Positions 48,801-55,853 of a stretch of DNA of 64,000 nt are shown here, one piece after another (position 1 is the stretch's first letter; every line of letters starts with the position of its first letter). The notes under the pieces were generated by a model. The model saw only the letters and a list, made by a program, of their open reading frames with translations. It made no database searches and was not told the origin of the DNA. Source of the stretch: Helopsaltes ochotensis (lineage: Eukaryota; Chordata; Aves; Passeriformes; Locustellidae); contig VXBM01000426.1 of NCBI GenBank assembly GCA_013400155.1, positions 496,284-560,283 on the forward strand. Direction: 5' to 3'. The position numbers and the translations under genes are program-made.

Positions 48801-49793
48801 GCACCAGCCCTGATTCACAAAATTCAGAGCTAGGAGGTCTAAGTGCTCAGCACTGCCCAGACCCACTCTGGAAGCATGGACCACTCCTCTGGAATAATGA
48901 GAACTTGGCCAGACCCTGAAGCCGGTCACTGCAGCTTCTTGAAATATGTTAAGACATTATTAAGTTCAGCATCTGATGTAGTTCATGAACAAGACCTGAA
49001 CCCCTGTGATTTCTCATGCTTCAAAATTTAATCTGATCTGACAGAACATTTTTTAAACAGCACTTTTGTCCAACACCCTGTTTATAAGGACTTCGAAGTT
49101 CATAGCATTTGCTGCTCCAGTGATTTTCAATCTTTTCCCAATCTGTGGGCCCCTAAAACATTCCCAGGACAGCGCAGCCCCCTGTATAGCATATTTAAGG
49201 CTACTAAAGCAGGTTTACTAGTGGTAGTAGGTTTACTACTGCTCTCAGTTATTTTTTTAGGATTCTTCCTGGTCTGAGGACTCCCAGGACCCACTGAACA
49301 ACTCCTGCCCTAAACACACGAGACGCATCACATGAAGCAAAACCAAGGGAGGCAAATCCCATCCTCTGCTCCCAGGTGAAGCCTCCCCTTTGAGAACCCC
49401 ACCAGCCTCAAGCCTCAGAGAGGCATTTCCTGGTATTTGTCCCCATAAAGTGCGGCGGTGTCACGATCCGCATCGCCGCCCGTGGCACGGCGCCAGATCG
49501 CGCCTTTGCTGCCCGAACGTGTCACCTTGCCGCTGATAACGCAATCTGTTCACCGTGTTTGACTTTCACAGCCCGGTCTCCTCGCCCACAGCCTCAGCGG
49601 GTTGTTTTACCCCTGCAGCCCAGGGGGACCTGAGCTTCTGGCTCGCTGGCCCCCAGCTCAGGGACCGGAGAGCAGATACTCACTCCAGCCGTTCCTCCTC
49701 TTTTTTCCGCAGGTCGAAGTCCCGTTGAACGACTTCCCAAACATGCTTGGCTTCCTCGTCGGTGAGCTTGGAGAGGTCCAGCTTCCTGCCCAT
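24813..49793 (-). CDS. MLPH: MLPH, melanophilin / Slac2-a, Rab27a-myosin Va linker (16 coding exons, 666 aa)
   Basis: Sixteen exons joined by GT-AG sites with matching phases give 666 residues; human MLPH has 600. Residues 1-150 form the Rab27a-binding domain: helix SHD1 (LDLSKLTDEEAKHVWEVVQRD), a FYVE-like finger with Cys64, 67, 81, 84, 89, 92, 104 and 107, then SHD2 with SLEWYYEHVRSRFKRFGSAKV. The acidic segment KRLLSVHPFDFELDSD (about 193-208) corresponds to the myosin-Va globular-tail-binding motif. Residues about 308-440 carry MDTSDED and two coiled-coil stretches (IHELNTRMSAIERVLNRLEE; ELKRKLEELASNISD), which in mouse bind exon F of myosin Va. ELSELEDKVA...ISDIESRIAAL and RRKFNS...[20 protein letters not shown] match the mammalian actin-binding C-terminus. 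The protein tethers melanosomes to actin in the melanocyte periphery. The start has a TATA-like box about 115 nt upstream. No frameshift or premature stop is seen. Confidence 0.96.
25143..25240 (-). CDS. MLPH: MLPH coding exon 15
   Basis: [20 protein letters not shown] then KNRRVERLFA, matching human [20 protein letters not shown]. Acceptor ctccccgcacag, donor GCG|gtatgg. Ends in phase 0. Confidence 0.95.
26236..26390 (-). mobile_element. CR1 3' end fragment
   Basis: Reverse-complement CR1 tail: tcacagagtcatgaaacggtttgag, gggcagggacaccttccactaggcc, cagcctggcctggaacacctccagggg. It sits in the intron between MLPH coding exons 14 and 15. Confidence 0.85.
26816..26873 (-). CDS. MLPH: MLPH coding exon 14
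   Basis: AMPGLQRFRRKFNSPLEIT plus one base, matching human AMAVPYLLRRKFSNSLKSQ. Acceptor ttctcttgcag, donor ACCA|gtaagg. Confidence 0.92.
27012..27077 (-). CDS. MLPH: MLPH coding exon 13
   Basis: 22 codons, phase 0 to 0: ATCPHSPGPASSSPGESLDDIK. Acceptor cctctgtccacag, donor ATTAAA|gtgagt. Sequence conservation is weak; support is from splice sites, phase and position. Confidence 0.8.
27264..27356 (-). CDS. MLPH: MLPH coding exon 12
   Basis: 31 codons, phase 0 to 0: ISDIESRIAALSAAGLTVK, near-identical to the human actin-binding region, then a lysine cluster. Acceptor cctccctctaaag, donor GTGCAG|gtgagc. Confidence 0.95.
27466..27621 (-). CDS. MLPH: MLPH coding exon 11
   Basis: 52 codons, phase 0 to 0: VYLTAGKTYQLEKTLKELEE then TTDSELSELEDKVASAAAQVQQAESE. 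The second half matches human [26 protein letters not shown]; the first half is MyRIP-like. Acceptor gtgtttcag, donor GAG|gtgagg. Confidence 0.94.
29430..29615 (-). CDS. MLPH: MLPH coding exon 10 (MyRIP-like segment)
   Basis: 62 codons, phase 0 to 0: SSAQALSEITAKVLRAINATEE...EVAEVYRELEEN. Acceptor gggctctggcag is preceded by a (CCCT)n tract; donor AAAAT|gtaagg. I recall no counterpart in human MLPH, but INATEE and LEEN-V resemble MyRIP (Slac2-c). The splice phases and open frame support it as a real exon. Confidence 0.85.
29635..29658 (+). repeat. (GGGA)n tract before MLPH coding exon 10
   Basis: Six GGGA units on the + strand. In the MLPH sense orientation it is a (CCCT)n pyrimidine tract about 20-40 nt from the exon 10 acceptor. 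The + strand could form a G-quadruplex. Confidence 0.85.
31869..32060 (-). CDS. MLPH: MLPH coding exon 9 (coiled coil, acidic)
   Basis: 64 codons, phase 0 to 0. EEEELKRKLEELASNISDKE followed by SSDEEEREEEK corresponds to human [24 protein letters not shown]. Acceptor tgctcctccag, donor CGGAAG|gtaatc. Confidence 0.95.
32745..32880 (-). mobile_element. Old CR1 fragment
   Basis: Diverged reverse-complement CR1 (ggcaacctattccagggctctg...tttctgctggaaagcttttcttcg...cctgtcccacagctg) in the intron before MLPH coding exon 9. Confidence 0.6.
33595..33702 (+). mobile_element. CR1 3' end fragment
   Basis: Reads gtggcacttagggacagggtttagtgagggg...ggttggactcagcgatcttccaac...ttctatgat, a CR1 tail variant. 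It lies less than 100 bp past the donor of MLPH coding exon 8. Confidence 0.75.
33799..33882 (-). CDS. MLPH: MLPH coding exon 8 (coiled coil)
   Basis: 28 codons, phase 0 to 0: IHELNTRMSAIERVLNRLEE, matching human [20 protein letters not shown]. Acceptor tttcctgtag is preceded by an unusually long pyrimidine tract (33890-33935). Donor GACGAG|gtaacc. Confidence 0.94.
33890..33935 (-). repeat. Long pyrimidine tract of the MLPH exon 8 acceptor
   Basis: In the MLPH sense direction about 45 nt of nearly pure C/T (ctctctccctctctctctcccc) run into cctgtag, the coding exon 8 acceptor. Confidence 0.8.
34560..34780 (+). mobile_element. CR1 3' fragment
   Basis: ggattagacattaggaagaaatccttccctg...gctgaggccctggcacagggtgccc...ggacttggagcatcctgggctagtgg, ending in a decayed CR1 tail (ctctatgat). 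Confidence 0.85.
38016..38176 (-). CDS. MLPH: MLPH coding exon 7
   Basis: Encodes IPWSESARTRYSADMDTSDED...KRRNRASSQENISHSSNQ, matching human LADVDTSDEES...KRRGRASSESQ. Acceptor tgtccctaaag, donor AACCAG|gtaccc. Ends in phase 0. Confidence 0.93.
39352..39538 (-). CDS. MLPH: MLPH coding exon 6 (boundaries chosen by phase)
   Basis: The reading SFPDFPNSAEDGSQESRITDADLVFHH...RRRSLERNPKPG lies in an open frame. The acceptor atcctcaactctcag (ending 39539) gives Q|S like human Q|SLTDES. The donor G|gtgggt at 39351 gives the phase 1 needed by the next exon. A second donor, GGG|gtgagc at 39439, is stronger by eye but its phase 0 would not fit the next exon. The region is poorly conserved, so the boundaries are less certain than elsewhere. 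Confidence 0.65.
39652..39792 (+). mobile_element. CR1 3' end fragment
   Basis: agctgtggctgcctctggatccctggaagcgtccaaggcc...cttggagcaacctgggatagtgg, ending cattctatggct. It lies about 110 bp upstream (for the gene) of MLPH coding exon 6. Confidence 0.85.
41129..41257 (-). CDS. MLPH: MLPH coding exon 5 (myosin Va tail-binding motif)
   Basis: 43 codons, phase 0 to 0. KRLLSVHPFDFELDSDYSAQ matches mammalian [20 protein letters not shown]. Acceptor tgtgctaaag, donor TTCCAG|gtactg. A tandem CTTAC-bearing repeat lies just upstream. Confidence 0.94.
41288..41369 (-). repeat. Degenerate tandem repeat with CTTACACTGAAT-type units
   Basis: Five spaced copies of cagtgtaaga/gtggtaaga on the + strand (41290-41365). 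In the MLPH sense direction each unit holds CTTAC, a branch-point-like motif. The nearest is 36 nt before the coding exon 5 acceptor. Confidence 0.75.
42001..42095 (-). CDS. MLPH: MLPH coding exon 4
   Basis: Acceptor gtcccctccag, donor AGG|gtgagtg. Encodes the acidic linker ECQLLSSCDARDGSDEEDS...EQYSR, which aligns with the Ser/Asp/Glu-rich linker after the Rab-binding domain. The phases agree with both neighbours. Confidence 0.88.
42624..42646 (+). repeat. G-run cluster (G-quadruplex-prone)
   Basis: Runs of 10, 6 and 5 G separated by single C, then a short GT repeat. It lies in the intron between MLPH coding exons 3 and 4, on the strand opposite the transcript. Confidence 0.85.
43798..43980 (+). 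mobile_element. CR1-like fragment
   Basis: Contains gggtggttgggttgaggaagtgg, ccttggaagtgttcaaaaagcacatgg and gggttggactggatcatctggaggt, typical of CR1 3' UTR variants. It lies in the intron between MLPH coding exons 3 and 4. Confidence 0.65.
44213..44349 (-). CDS. MLPH: MLPH coding exon 3 (SHD2)
   Basis: Begins after ctttgggcag and encodes IVKIGSLEWYYEHV...FKRFGSAKVLQSLYGRLQ, near-identical to mammalian SHD2. Donor CTGG|gtgagg. It ends in phase 1. Confidence 0.94.
44560..45488 (+). mobile_element. CR1 LINE, 3' portion with decayed reverse-transcriptase end
   Basis: The longest CR1 copy here. The 5' end reads DMDNGIECSL..., resembling the conserved CR1 reverse-transcriptase DIDSGIECTLS-FADD region but with the FADD motif degraded. 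It continues through the CR1 3' region ('ggaattcttccctgtgagggtgctgaggccctgg', '...gggcttggagccatctgggctagtggaag') to the CR1 end. It lies in MLPH intron 2, antisense to the gene, ending about 10 nt from the exon 2 donor. Confidence 0.9.
45499..45720 (-). CDS. MLPH: MLPH coding exon 2 (zinc finger)
   Basis: Residues 37-110 plus two bases. It contains all eight zinc-binding cysteines (C64 to C107) and NSKRQCLDC and EQGWVCDPC. Acceptor ttttctacag, donor CTCTCCAG|gtaccg. A CR1 element ends about 10 nt into the following intron. Confidence 0.95.
45972..46032 (-). mobile_element. CR1 3' terminus with internal A run
   Basis: gaatcacagaatattctgatttggacaggacccaaaaggatcat matches the reverse complement of a CR1 3' end. 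An A run (46021-46034) follows. Located in MLPH intron 1. Confidence 0.7.
46298..46349 (+). repeat. Perfect 26-bp tandem duplication
   Basis: attcagcagagaattttatt... is repeated exactly twice with no spacer, in MLPH intron 1. Confidence 0.95.
49118..49307. mobile_element. Possible hAT-type DNA transposon remnant
   Basis: The left end reads cagtgattttcaatcttttcccaatctgtgggccc. The right end, read on the - strand from 49307, is caggagttgttcagtgggtcctggg. Both resemble the hAT-Charlie terminal form CAGNGGTTCTCAACC...GTGGNCC as inverted ends about 190 bp apart. No clear 8-bp target duplication remains. It lies in MLPH intron 1, 380 bp downstream of coding exon 1. Confidence 0.35.
49440..49560. 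promoter_or_regulatory. CpG-dense block inside MLPH intron 1
   Basis: About 120 bp with many CpGs (gtgcggcggtgtcacgatccg, cgccgcccgtggcacggcgcc) and a gataacgcaat motif, 120-240 bp downstream of coding exon 1 and separated from the promoter CpG region. Possible proximal intronic enhancer. Confidence 0.3.
49684..49793 (-). CDS. MLPH: MLPH coding exon 1 (SHD1)
   Basis: ATG at 49793. Encodes residues 1-36 plus two bases, MGRKLDLSKLTDEEAKHVWE... to EEERL. Donor GA|gtgagtat. Codon 35 (49691-49689) is CGG, Arg, the residue changed to Trp in chicken lavender. Confidence 0.95.
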
Positions 49794-50360
49794 CCCGTCG
49801 CGCCGAGAGCCGATCCCGTTACTCGCTCCCCCGAGCTCCGGCCGCCCCGCGCCCCGCGATGCTGCTGACGGAGGGCCAAGAGCTCGGCCCCACCTCCGCC
49901 GCTGCCCATATAACCGGGCCGGGGCAGAGCTGCGGGCAGCCCAGCCGGCTCCTGGCAGCACCGCAGCCGCTCTGCCGGGAGAGCCTGCCCGCGGAGCCGG
50001 CCGCCAAGCGGGGCTGGCACGGTGCCTATCGGCGGCGGGGACTCCTGGCCCTGCCTCTCCCCCGGGGTCCTGCCCGCGGCTCCAGACCTCGCCCGCCCGG
50101 CTGGGGCTACGGGAGATGTGTTTACTCGCTGCCTGCTAGATGCGGGGCGTGCGAATGAAAGGGAGCCTTCAAACGCCTCCCCGGGGAAGGCAGGCCACGG
50201 GCTTTGGGAGGGAGCGGAGCATCCCCGGGAAGAGCCGTGCCTGCGCGCCCGGGAGGACCGGCTCCATCGCGGCGGCTCCTGCCCCGCCAGGATGCTCTGC
50301 TCCCCAGCCCGCTCTTCTGTGTCTCGTCTCATTACACAGATTTTGCCCCCGCCGGCAGTT
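49780..50360. promoter_or_regulatory. CpG-rich MLPH promoter and 5' UTR
   Basis: High CpG density covering the MLPH start and about 500 bp upstream, much richer than flanking DNA. The limits are by eye. It contains the TATA-like element at 49908-49913. No non-coding exon is required, because the ATG lies within 90 nt of the predicted start site. Confidence 0.6.
49908..49913 (-). promoter_or_regulatory. TATA-like element of MLPH
   Basis: The - strand reads GGTTATATGG, about 115 nt upstream of the MLPH ATG. It would place transcription start near 49880 and give a 5' UTR of roughly 85 nt. Inferred from spacing only. Confidence 0.4.
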
Positions 50361-53304
50361 CGTGAGGAAAACTTGAGCGCATCTGGCTTTCCCCCCCCAC
50401 CACAGAGGAGACCGGCGTCCTGCATTGCTCTCACAGCAATTTGGACAGCTGAGCTTTGCTTGTGGCAAACACCTTAATGAGGACGCAGCCCCTCCCTCGT
50501 TTGCCGTGAGCAAGAAGAGACGGTTCGACAGGATTTTAAGAAAAGTGTTAAATACACCCCATGGCCAAAGAGATATAAATTGCAATGTATATCTGACTGG
50601 CGAGCTGTTGTCTTGCTCAGTGAAACATTCCCTCTGTGTCTAGGGATATTAAAGTAAACCCCTTTCTCTCACCTTCATCAGAGCAAATATTGATAGCCCT
50701 TTTTTTTTTCCTCCCTCCCTGACAGGAATGTAAACAGGGAGCAAAACGACAAGACCGAAGAGGAAAACTGCTCTTCCTGGTGGGACTAAAATCCCTGCTG
50801 CTCACCCAGAGGTACAGGGAATTATCCACCCTGCTAACTCACTTGAAACGAAGATTAGATCAAACCCTATGAACAGAACCAGAAAAGCATTTCGAATCCA
50901 AATTAGGACGGATTTTGTGCAGGAAAGTGGATGACCACAGATGCAGCGTTTGAGCTTGGATATCGGGAATGCATGGTCTTCCCTGGAAGCCAGAAATCGA
51001 TTTCCAGCCCCTCGTCCGGCAGAGGTCCCGACAAAAGCAATCCGTTTATTGGCAGGAGACGGACATCAGTAGGGCAGGTCCTTATGTAAGCGTGTTTGAG
51101 AGCCCTTGCGCCCCACTGCATCCGAACAGGGAGCGGTCAATAGCCACTAATTAACATCACAACCAGACCCTGTTCCAGGGCCTCCCGGTACCAACCGCGC
51201 CAGGAGCTCCGGCCGCCCCAGATCCCGATACATTCTCCTTCAAAAGGATAAAGAGGTTGTGTTACATCAGGAAGATGTGGCCTGCTATGCAATGGAAATG
51301 TGAAAAAATGCAAGTGTTCAGCAGTGCCAATACCCCCTAAAAAGGGCTGGCACAGCCAGAAAACCACCTCAAGGGAAATGTCCCGGGTGCAGGAATAAAC
51401 TCCAAGTATTCCGTTGGCAAAGTATTGCCTGGGAACAGAATCTCTTTAGGAAAACTCTCCTCCCTCAGCTCACAGGTGTGTATAACAGCAAAGATAAAAT
51501 TCTTTTCTTTCTTTTTTCCCCTCTTTCAAAGCAGTTTGTTGGATTTTGCAGCAGTTCAGACCCAGCAATCAGCAGATTCCAGCAGTCCTCTGCCTTAAGG
51601 ACAATTAAACCTCACCCACAGCTTCCTCCCCTGTCATGCAACCGTGAATAAAAGCTCCCAAATCTTACAAAATCCCTCTTGCAAAAGGAAAACAAAAAAA
51701 ACCCAACAACAAAACCCACACACCTAGAACCACTCAGGCAGACACAGTCACATGAAAGTCTTCAAAAAATACGTAGATGTGGCACTTGGGGACACTGTTT
51801 AGTGGCAGAACTGGCAGTGTTAGGTTAATGTTTGGAGTCAGTCTTAGAGGCCTTCTCCACCCTTTATGATTCCAGGTTGTAGGGGCAGATGATGTTATAT
51901 GTCTGCCTAAGTCCACCAGCCCCTGCAGTGACTACACACGTGTGGGGTAGAAATCAGGACCAGGGATGTAAAGGAAAAGTTATGGGTTTCCTATTAGCTG
52001 GAGGCTCAAATGGACCTTCATTCCGTTGAACTGGGGACCTGGTGGCAAAATGGGAGAGGGAAGTGTCATAAACTAAGCCTCTCCTGGGAAACCAGGCATA
52101 GATGGATCCCAGGCTCCATTTCTGATTTTCAATATTACCATATGAGGAAAAGCATGGATTTCTGGGGTATCTTTAAGAAAAATGCACTTGTAGCTGCAGG
52201 GCCACTCTTTTAAAAATAACAGTCACATGAGCTGTTATCTCTGCAGTTCTTGGTAATCCTTTGTAAGACAACTGTGAACTGATAGATGGGACATGTGGCC
52301 TGGCCCTTCTCCAGCCATTCATTTCATAATGTTCTAACTGATAACTGGAAGTAAATCCATAATCAGAGTTCAACAAAACTGATGAGCAAAGATAATACCC
52401 AGTTGCTTCTAAAGACAGCAAACACCACCTCAGTGAAGTCACCCAGCACTCCCACATCCCCATTTACTTCCTTTTGAAGGCGTCCCTGTTTGCTCAAACC
52501 AAGGGGCAAAACCCCAATAATTTCTCCAGTAGCTAATTTTCCAAACAGCTACCTTAAGTGCTGCAGAGGGAGATGTGCCTACATGAGGTGCTGAAATGAT
52601 GTTTGGGGAGGTGGGGTGATTTACAACACTCCAGCTTTGCTTCTCACTCCATCAGCACTGATGGGTGTCAGGGTCATCCCAAACACCTGGCCAAGCTAGG
52701 GGAGTTTCCAAAAGCCAGGTGGAGTCCAACCAGGAGCATCCACCAGCAGCTCCAGCCCATTTCAAAGCCACAGGAAGAGAGGTCACAAGACCCTTATTCA
52801 CAGGAGCATGACAAAAGCAGGAGCTCCAACAAACACTGTTGCTGCTGACCCCAGGAATTTCCTGGATGCCGCTGCCTCTCCCCCCATCCTCCTGCAATCA
52901 TCTCCGAGTCATGAGATCTCCTGGGATGGCATTCCTTCTCCCTTGGCAGCTTTACAGAGACACCTTATCACCACCAAAAAAACCGAAGAAGAACAAGCAG
53001 GACAGGGAAGGAGCGCACAATCCCCCTGCTATTTCTGTATGTGACTCACGAGGGATTGCCATGGGTTTCATCTATTAATACAGCAACTGAATTATGTTAT
53101 GGCATGACCACATCTCATTTGGAATGACCCTAACAGTCTCACTTAGAGAAAATAACCATTCAACATTAATTATCACGGATAATGATGCTCTGACATCCAT
53201 AGCAATCAGGAAACTATCGCTGAGAACATGAAAACAAAGTTTGTGGAATATCACTTATGGGGCAAAAGATATAAGGACATTTTTCCTAACCAATGTGAAC
53301 ATTA
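50361..53304. other. MLPH upstream intergenic DNA
   Basis: Apart from the CR1 fragment at 51755-51880, no exon, repeat array or RNA gene was recognised. Confidence 0.5.
51755..51880 (+). mobile_element. CR1-like fragment
   Basis: aaaaatacgtagatgtggcacttggggacactgtttagtgg...gtctta gaggccttctccacc...atgattcca resembles the CR1 tail variant that starts 'agatgtggcactt'. Confidence 0.65.
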
Positions 53305-53612
53305 GGGAGCCCTCTCAGCCCCCACAGGCCCCATAGCCATCACAGATCCAGTAGAGCCTCACAGTTCCTCAAAACCACATAGGCCTCACAGCACTGACAG
53401 TCCCCCAAACCCCCATACCCTACACAGACCTCAAAGCCCACACACCCCAAACAGGCCTCAAAGTCCCCTGACAGCCCCCACATCCCTAACACACCACATA
53501 ACCCTTAACAAACCCCGCAGATGTCACATCCTTCATATAACTGATAGCCCTTACAAGACCTATAGCCTTCACTGACCCTACAGCCCTTAGAGCTCCCATA
53601 GGCCCCACACCC
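53305..53612 (+). repeat. Degenerate C-rich tandem repeat (cacagcccc/catagcc type)
   Basis: About 300 bp of loosely repeated units like cagcccccacaggccccatagcc, cctcacagc and cccttacaag, with unit length near 20-30 bp and poor conservation. The same wording recurs at 55495-55705. Confidence 0.75.
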
Positions 53613-53960
53613 AAATTATGGGAAAAGGGGGTAATATCCCTCAATTTTAACCTTAAAAAGGTGAGAGATGACAGGAATTCCCTCTCAATTTAAGCCTTAA
53701 GATGATAAAAAAGGCGGGGGGCGGGGGATTGCACTCAATTCAAACCCATCACATGGCATAAAAAAGATCTTTTCCTTCCACTTAAACTGGAAAATGGGGA
53801 TTCCTGGTCAACTAATTGATACCCCTAAAAACAGAGAAAAGGCAGGTTTTCCTTCAAGGAAAATCTTTAAATCACAGGTTAAGGGGTCTTCCCCCCAGTT
53901 TAAACACAAACAATAATGGAAAAGGAGGTTTTCCCCTCAATTAAAACCCCTTTTCCCCTG
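53613..53960 (+). repeat. Degenerate tandem repeat (tcccctcaatttaaacc type)
   Basis: Repeated motifs such as atccctcaattttaacctt, ccctctcaatttaagcctt, cactcaattcaaaccc, ccccccagtttaaac and cccctcaattaaaacc, alternating with ggaaaagggg segments; period roughly 45-60 bp. A different family from the neighbouring C-rich repeat. Confidence 0.7.
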
Positions 53961-54149
53961 AACTCCATGCCTTTGTTTTGGGGTCACCAGGATGCACCGG
54001 GGAGAAACTGGGGGCACTGGGATGCACTGGTGAGGGATGGGGAAGATGAAATTGAGAGGAGCAAGGAAAAAGATCTTACCAGGGCCCCCAAATGCTGTCC
54101 CACTCATCACCCTCACCAGCCACACCTGGGGCTGCCCCACCCCTCAGCA

Positions 54150-54402
54150 CAAGGGGTGATGGCTTTAAACTGAAGGATAGAGGTCAATAAACACTGGGAA
54201 AAGGATTTTTTTACAATAAGGGTGAGGAGGCCCTGGCACAGGGTGCCTAGAGAAGCTGTGGCTGCCCCATCCTTGGAAATATCCAGTCTTAGGCTGGACG
54301 GGGCTTAGAGCAAATCGGAATAGTGGAAGGTGTCCCTGCGTGTAGCAGAGGAGTGGAAGCAGATGAGCTTTGAAGTCCCTTCCAACGCAATATATTATAT
54401 AA
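54150..54402 (+). mobile_element. CR1 3' fragment
   Basis: gatggctttaaactgaaggatagaggtc...gtgaggaggccctggcacagggtgcc...gctgtggctgcccc...aagtcccttccaacgc. It is an insertion between the degenerate tandem repeats at 53.6-53.96 kb and the CpG-rich patch at 54.7 kb. Confidence 0.85.
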
Positions 54403-54575
54403 AACCCCCATAGACTCCCATCGGAGAGGTCTGTGGGGGGAAGAACTGACTTTAAACCTCTCTGAGGTTCCCTCACCCGGGGCTGGGCGTGCTCTGGGAC
54501 CCGGCCAGGCTGTGACACCGCTGATCCCTTCCCCTTCCAGCCGCGCTCCGGACCAGGGACTGTCTCCAGCGTGGC

Positions 54576-54603
54576 TTTTTGTTTGTTTGTTTGTTTGTTT
54601 GTT
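54576..54603 (+). repeat. (TTTG)n microsatellite
   Basis: About six TTTG units, followed at 54653-54669 by a short (AAAT)n stretch. Confidence 0.9.
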
Positions 54604-54689
54604 TTCCCTTGCGGGTCTGAGTTGCCTTCTTTATTTGCTTATTTTTCGCTGGTAAAATAAATAAATAAGCAGAATCCCTCTCCAAAGAG

Positions 54690-54990
54690 AAACCCGGAGG
54701 CGCGGCGATGGCGCGGACGGGATGAGTGGGGCGGCCGTGGGTGGCAGCCGGGCGGGTGCCCCAGCTCCAGCCCTGCCTGTCCCAGCTCCAGCCCTGGATG
54801 TTTCCACCCCTTCTGCGCCCTCCTCGGAGCGCAGGTGAGGGCAAGGAGCGCGAAGGGTCCGGCACGGCTCCTTCCCGGCTCGTTTCCCCTTCCAGCTGCC
54901 CTGGTTTGCTGCATTCCCAAAGCCTGGAGCGACCCCAAGCTGCCCTGGAAGGTTCTGCACGGCAGCTCGTCCTCACCGTGCTGGGGCTGC
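54690..54990. promoter_or_regulatory. CpG-rich patch, possible promoter
   Basis: Locally high CpG (gcgcggcgatggcgcggacggg, gggcggccg) including an internal repeat of cccagctccagccctg. No exon was recognised. It is followed on the + strand by a long pyrimidine tract. It could be an unrecognised promoter or GC-rich repeat DNA. Confidence 0.35.
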
Positions 54991-54994
54991 CGGC

Positions 54995-55262
54995 CGGTGG
55001 GTTTTTTTTTTTTCCCTTTTCTGGCTCTTTTATCCTCATCTTTCTTGCCCTTTTTTCCTTTTCCGCCATTATTGCCCCCCCCTTCCCCCTCCCTTTTTTC
55101 CCTCACACTTCCCGCCCTTTTTCACCTCACATTTTCAGCCCTTTCCCCCTCATTTTTTCCGGCCATTTTATCTACTTTTTCCTGCTCCTTCCCCATCATA
55201 TTCCTCGCCCTTTTTTTTGTCTCCCTTTCCCACCCTTTTGCTCTCATCTTTCCCCTCACTCT
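54995..55262 (+). repeat. Pyrimidine-rich tract
   Basis: About 260 bp dominated by C and T on the + strand, including a T12 run and C-rich runs, with purines scattered. The long open frames here are low-complexity Phe/Pro/Ser artefacts. Confidence 0.85.
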
Positions 55263-55494
55263 GAATCCTGCAGCTGCCCTGCCCCTTGTCACCCTCGCCT
55301 GGGGCTGCCCTGTCTGTTACCGCTATGAGGGGCTGACCCCCATCTCAATCACTCTTAGCCCCACTAATTAGTGGGACTGATTAGTCCCACTTACCAGTCT
55401 GTCAATCAGTCTGATAGCTTGTTCCCACCTGTCAATCCCTCCTTCCCCTACCTGTGAGTGACCTTGCTGTCCCCATGGCTGTCTTTGCCCTCAC

Positions 55495-55705
55495 AGGCCC
55501 TATAAGATTCACAGCCACCATGGATCTCATGGCCCCCAGAGTCCTCAGAGAGCTCTGAAAGACCTCACAGACTCTATAACCTTCCAAGTCCCTCTAGTCC
55601 TCACAGCCCCCTAAACCTCTATAGCCCTTACAGCTCTAGCTTTCACAGCCCCTCAATAGCCCCCACAGACCTCAGAGCACTTATAGCCCCACACAGCCCC
55701 TCCGT
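55495..55705 (+). repeat. Second array of the C-rich tandem repeat
   Basis: cacaggccctataag, cctcacagccccctaaacctctatagccc, ttacagctctagc, cacagcccctcaatagcccccacagacc: the same degenerate unit family as 53305-53612, about 1.9 kb away. Confidence 0.7.
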
Positions 55706-55835
55706 GGAAGGCTTAAAATTAATGTTTCCCCCTCCCTGTTCCTTCTGTTGATAGAGAAGGGAAGTCACAGCTGCTATCCCATGACTGGTGGAGCCCAGCC
55801 AGGGCTGGCCTCTAACAGAGGAAAAAAACCCAATC

Positions 55836-55853
55836 TCCTCTCTCTCTCTCTCT
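55836..55853 (+). repeat. (TC)n microsatellite
   Basis: About eight to nine TC units. Confidence 0.9.

Noticed and set aside
54473..55371. 178-200-codon open frames on both strands
   Set aside because: They follow the CpG-rich and pyrimidine-rich compositions and the (TTTG)n repeat; low-complexity residues only.
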